Source of the DNA: UBA5868 sp964482025
GTDB lineage: Bacteria; Pseudomonadota; Gammaproteobacteria; Pseudomonadales; Cellvibrionaceae
Direction: 5' to 3'
NCBI GenBank assembly: GCA_964482025.1
Contig: CAYZVN010000003.1
Coordinates: 1-64,000, forward strand
Length of the DNA stretch: 64,000 nt
The notes under the pieces were generated by a model. That model saw only the letters and a program-made list of their open reading frames with translations, was not told where the DNA came from and searched no databases. The position numbers and the translations under genes were made by a program. Positions 62,211 to 64,000 of the stretch are shown here, piece by piece; the stretch's first letter is position 1, and each line of letters opens with the position of its first letter.

Positions 62211-63545
62211 TCAGCGGCGGATCGCCCAGAACTCCATTTCCAAACCGGGGAACTCACCCCCCAGGTGCATAGCAAAGCCGCCGGAGCTACTCATCTCTTT
62301 CCAAAACTGGCTGTGCTGGTCCAACTCAAAATAGGTGTAGCCCGCGCGGAAGGGGATCTGCCGCGGAGCGACCGGCAAAGGCTTGAGCTCAATGCCGGGC
62401 AAAGCTGCGTTGACCAACTGGCGAATGCGCTCCACCGGACCGATCTTGATCTGGGCGGGGAAGCGTGAACGGATCATGTCGTCGCTGACATCGGCACGAA
62501 CGGCGAGGATGAAGGACGCGGTCGTGAGCAGTGATCGATCGGTGATCTCCGCCACGTGCACCCCGTATTTTTTCTCTGCTAGGGTCATGGCGATGGCGGT
62601 TTGTTCATATACCATCGAGAGGTATTTGCGCAGGATTTGCATCAGCGGCGTAAAGGTCTGTTCCAAATCCGCGTGCAGGTACACGGGCAGCTCGGGTGGC
62701 CGGCGATTGGTGGCCACAAAGGTGGCGAACTCGCCGACCATTTGCACTAAATATTCGTAAAGTGGCAATGGGTGGAGCCCCTCGATCCGGCTCAAATGCA
62801 TCACCATCGGCTCGACCCGGTTGATGACTTGCAGCAACAGATAGTCGGCGATTTCCGCAGTACCACCGCGCCGCGAATCAGCTAAACGCCCGGAGATTGC
62901 CTCCGCTCTATGACGCAGTAAACCGTGCAGCTCGGCCATAAACGTGGACAGGTTCAAGGTTGCCTTGCAGTCCAGAACCGACGGAATACAGCGCTCATCC
63001 AGTGCGATGTCTTTTTCCGCTCGAACTTCGTTAATCCGCAGCAGCGGAATGTAGGCAAATCCGCTCAAGTCATTGGTTTGCAGCAATAACCGCAGTCGCA
63101 GTTTAGCGATTTCTAATTTCTGGCTATCGCCACCCTCAACGGTGACATCCCGAACACTCTGTTCCTGTGCGTAGTAACGGGCCAGCCCCTGCTTGCTGTC
63201 TTGCGGCAAGATATCCACTGCACCTGGCCGGCGCACGGGTACCGCAAGGTAGACCACCGTATTTTTTACGCTTTCTGGAATCTCGATAACCGGTGGCGGA
63301 TCGTCGTGGTCGGGGAAATTGAAGGGGGTGCCATCGGGAAAAATACCGCTCGCCCGCTGCACCGAAATTTTGCCGAGATTCAACAACTGCTGGTCCAATT
63401 CAAACTCTTTAAAGCCCCATCCGTAGGGAACTAAAGCATTGCAGCGACCGTTGACGTAGTACTCGAGATAGCGGTCCTGCTGCTGGAAATGCTGGGGATT
63501 TAAGAACATCCCCTCGGACCAGACGACTTTGGATTCTAACGACAT
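62211..63545 (-). CDS. tssK: TssK, T6SS baseplate protein
   Basis: A 444-residue baseplate adaptor that links the baseplate to the membrane complex. Family hallmarks: V-V-W-S-E-G-M-F-L-N-P-Q-H-F-Q-Q-Q-D-R at the start, Y-G-W-G-F near 41, L-P-L-Y-E-Y-L near 260 and Y-F-E-L-D near 420 close to the C terminus. Length is the family norm. Lies between tssJ (42 bases upstream) and tssL. Confidence 0.95.
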   Translation of the reverse strand: MSLESKVVWSEGMFLNPQHFQQQDRYLEYYVNGRCNALVPYGWGFKEFELDQQLLNLGKISVQRASGIFPDGTPFNFPDHDDPPPVIEIPESVKNTVVYLAVPVRRPGAVDILPQDSKQGLARYYAQEQSVRDVTVEGGDSQKLEIAKLRLRLLLQTNDLSGFAYIPLLRINEVRAEKDIALDERCIPSVLDCKATLNLSTFMAELHGLLRHRAEAISGRLADSRRGGTAEIADYLLLQVINRVEPMVMHLSRIEGLHPLPLYEYLVQMVGEFATFVATNRRPPELPVYLHADLEQTFTPLMQILRKYLSMVYEQTAIAMTLAEKKYGVHVAEITDRSLLTTASFILAVRADVSDDMIRSRFPAQIKIGPVERIRQLVNAALPGIELKPLPVAPRQIPFRAGYTYFELDQHSQFWKEMSSSGGFAMHLGGEFPGLEMEFWAIRR

Positions 63546-63587
63546 AGGTTTTCCATTCTTGTGGTTGGGGCATCCATGACCGGTGGC

Positions 63588-64000
63588 TTATCGAGCTCGC
63601 CGCAGCAGCATTTGATTGCCGGTCAGGTCGACATAAACCTTATTTTTTATGACATTTTTGGAGGTCACAGGAAAAACAACTTTGAATTTCGAGTTCTTGT
63701 ACTCAAAAAATTCGGCAAACAAGCCCACATAACGCGTTTGTGGATCCAGCACGAAGTGCTCCTCTTGAACCTCGCCAGGAACGAGGCGGTTCAATTCGCG
63801 CTTCGCAATCAGATCTTTACCCAACAAGGCTTCGTCTTTTTCATAAAGCTCAAGAAAGTCGGCTTTACTAAAGGCTTGCTCGGAAGATAGCTCATAAAAA
63901 CGAATAAAAAGCGGAGAGGGGGAGTGTTTTTCATCTGGATTGATATCTTCTCCCCCGACCAGCACCAGCTTCAGGTCCGTATCCAAGTCGAACATGCCGA
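63588..64000 (-). CDS. tssJ: TssJ, T6SS outer-membrane lipoprotein (5' end outside window)
   Basis: The 3' 137 codons of a gene entering from beyond the right edge. The visible part has the TssJ beta-sandwich signatures G-G-E-D-I-N-P-D, S-P-S-P-L-F-I-R-F-Y-E-L and V-Q-E-E-H-F-V-L-D-P-Q-T-R-Y-V-G-L-F-A. The lipobox cysteine and signal peptide would lie upstream. The Met at 63995 is internal: the frame continues open to the window end and the protein would otherwise lack its lipoprotein signal. Confidence 0.88.
   Translation of the reverse strand, partial: GMFDLDTDLKLVLVGGEDINPDEKHSPSPLFIRFYELSSEQAFSKADFLELYEKDEALLGKDLIAKRELNRLVPGEVQEEHFVLDPQTRYVGLFAEFFEYKNSKFKVVFPVTSKNVIKNKVYVDLTGNQMLLRRAR

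Noticed and set aside
1..64000. tRNA or rRNA genes and insertion sequences
   Set aside because: All gaps between genes were read; none shows a cloverleaf with TTCGA-type loop, rRNA sequence, or transposase with terminal repeats.

Overview
The window is one continuous piece of a gammaproteobacterial chromosome with moderate to high GC. Gene order from 4.1 to 29.4 kb follows the twitching-motility and chemosensory region of Pseudomonas aeruginosa (hemW-rdgB-DUF4426-metW-metX-yggT-proC-yggS-pilT-pilU ... ruvX-yqgE-tonB3-gshB-pilG-pilH-pilI-pilJ-pilK-chpA-chpB-chpC). The exosortase, the large two-partner-secretion adhesin and the type VI secretion genes fit a Cellvibrionaceae-like (Saccharophagus/Teredinibacter/Cellvibrio type) or similar environmental Pseudomonadales/Cellvibrionales host. 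That placement is inference, and the genus cannot be fixed from the sequence. I saw no rRNA, tRNA, insertion sequence, phage gene or CRISPR array.

Layout. (1) 0-4 kb, minus strand: an EpsI-fused exosortase and a TPR lipoprotein, which sit where P. aeruginosa has chpD/chpE. (2) 4-16.7 kb, minus strand: the complete Pil-Chp chemosensory operon, transcribed pilG to chpC. It controls type IV pilus extension and retraction and cAMP signalling. (3) 17-20 kb, plus strand: gshB, tonB3, yqgE and ruvX. (4) 20-23 kb, minus strand: pilT and pilU retraction ATPases, then a TMEM165/GDT1-type manganese transporter behind a clear promoter and a yybP-ykoY (Mn2+) riboswitch. (5) 23-35.3 kb, plus strand: housekeeping genes yggS, proC, yggT, metX, metW, DUF4426, rdgB, hemW, ppk1, trxA, rho and ubiD, ending in a bidirectional terminator. 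(6) 35.3-50 kb, minus strand: a two-partner secretion pair, a 4210-residue TpsA adhesin and its TpsB pore, separated by a strong intrinsic terminator. (7) 50.5-53.5 kb, minus strand: a TonB/AgmX-like protein, two ExbD proteins, one ExbB/MotA protein and a 75-residue protein. (8) 53.5-64 kb, minus strand: part of a type VI secretion cluster (tssJ-tssK-tssL-tssM-tagF-pppA-ppkA), running off the right edge inside tssJ.

How the parts work together. Regions 2-4 form a surface-sensing and twitching unit: PilJ senses, ChpA phosphorylates PilG and PilH, PilT and PilU retract the pilus, and TonB3 is linked to pilus function in Pseudomonas. Regions 6-8 are a surface-interaction block. Same-strand order and short gaps place the ExbB-ExbD-ExbD-TonB module directly after the T6SS kinase and phosphatase genes, and the adhesin pair after that module.

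The points most worth a second look are: the ion-motive module, in which one of two ExbD proteins has Asn in place of the proton-carrying Asp; a shared D-[K/R]-T motif in the T6SS kinase tail, its activation loop and the TssL tail, suggesting a phospho-threonine/FHA circuit; and the TpsA repeat region of Trp-containing units with a 2.1-kb-spaced internal duplication, sharply different base composition along one gene, and only four cysteines in two tight pairs.
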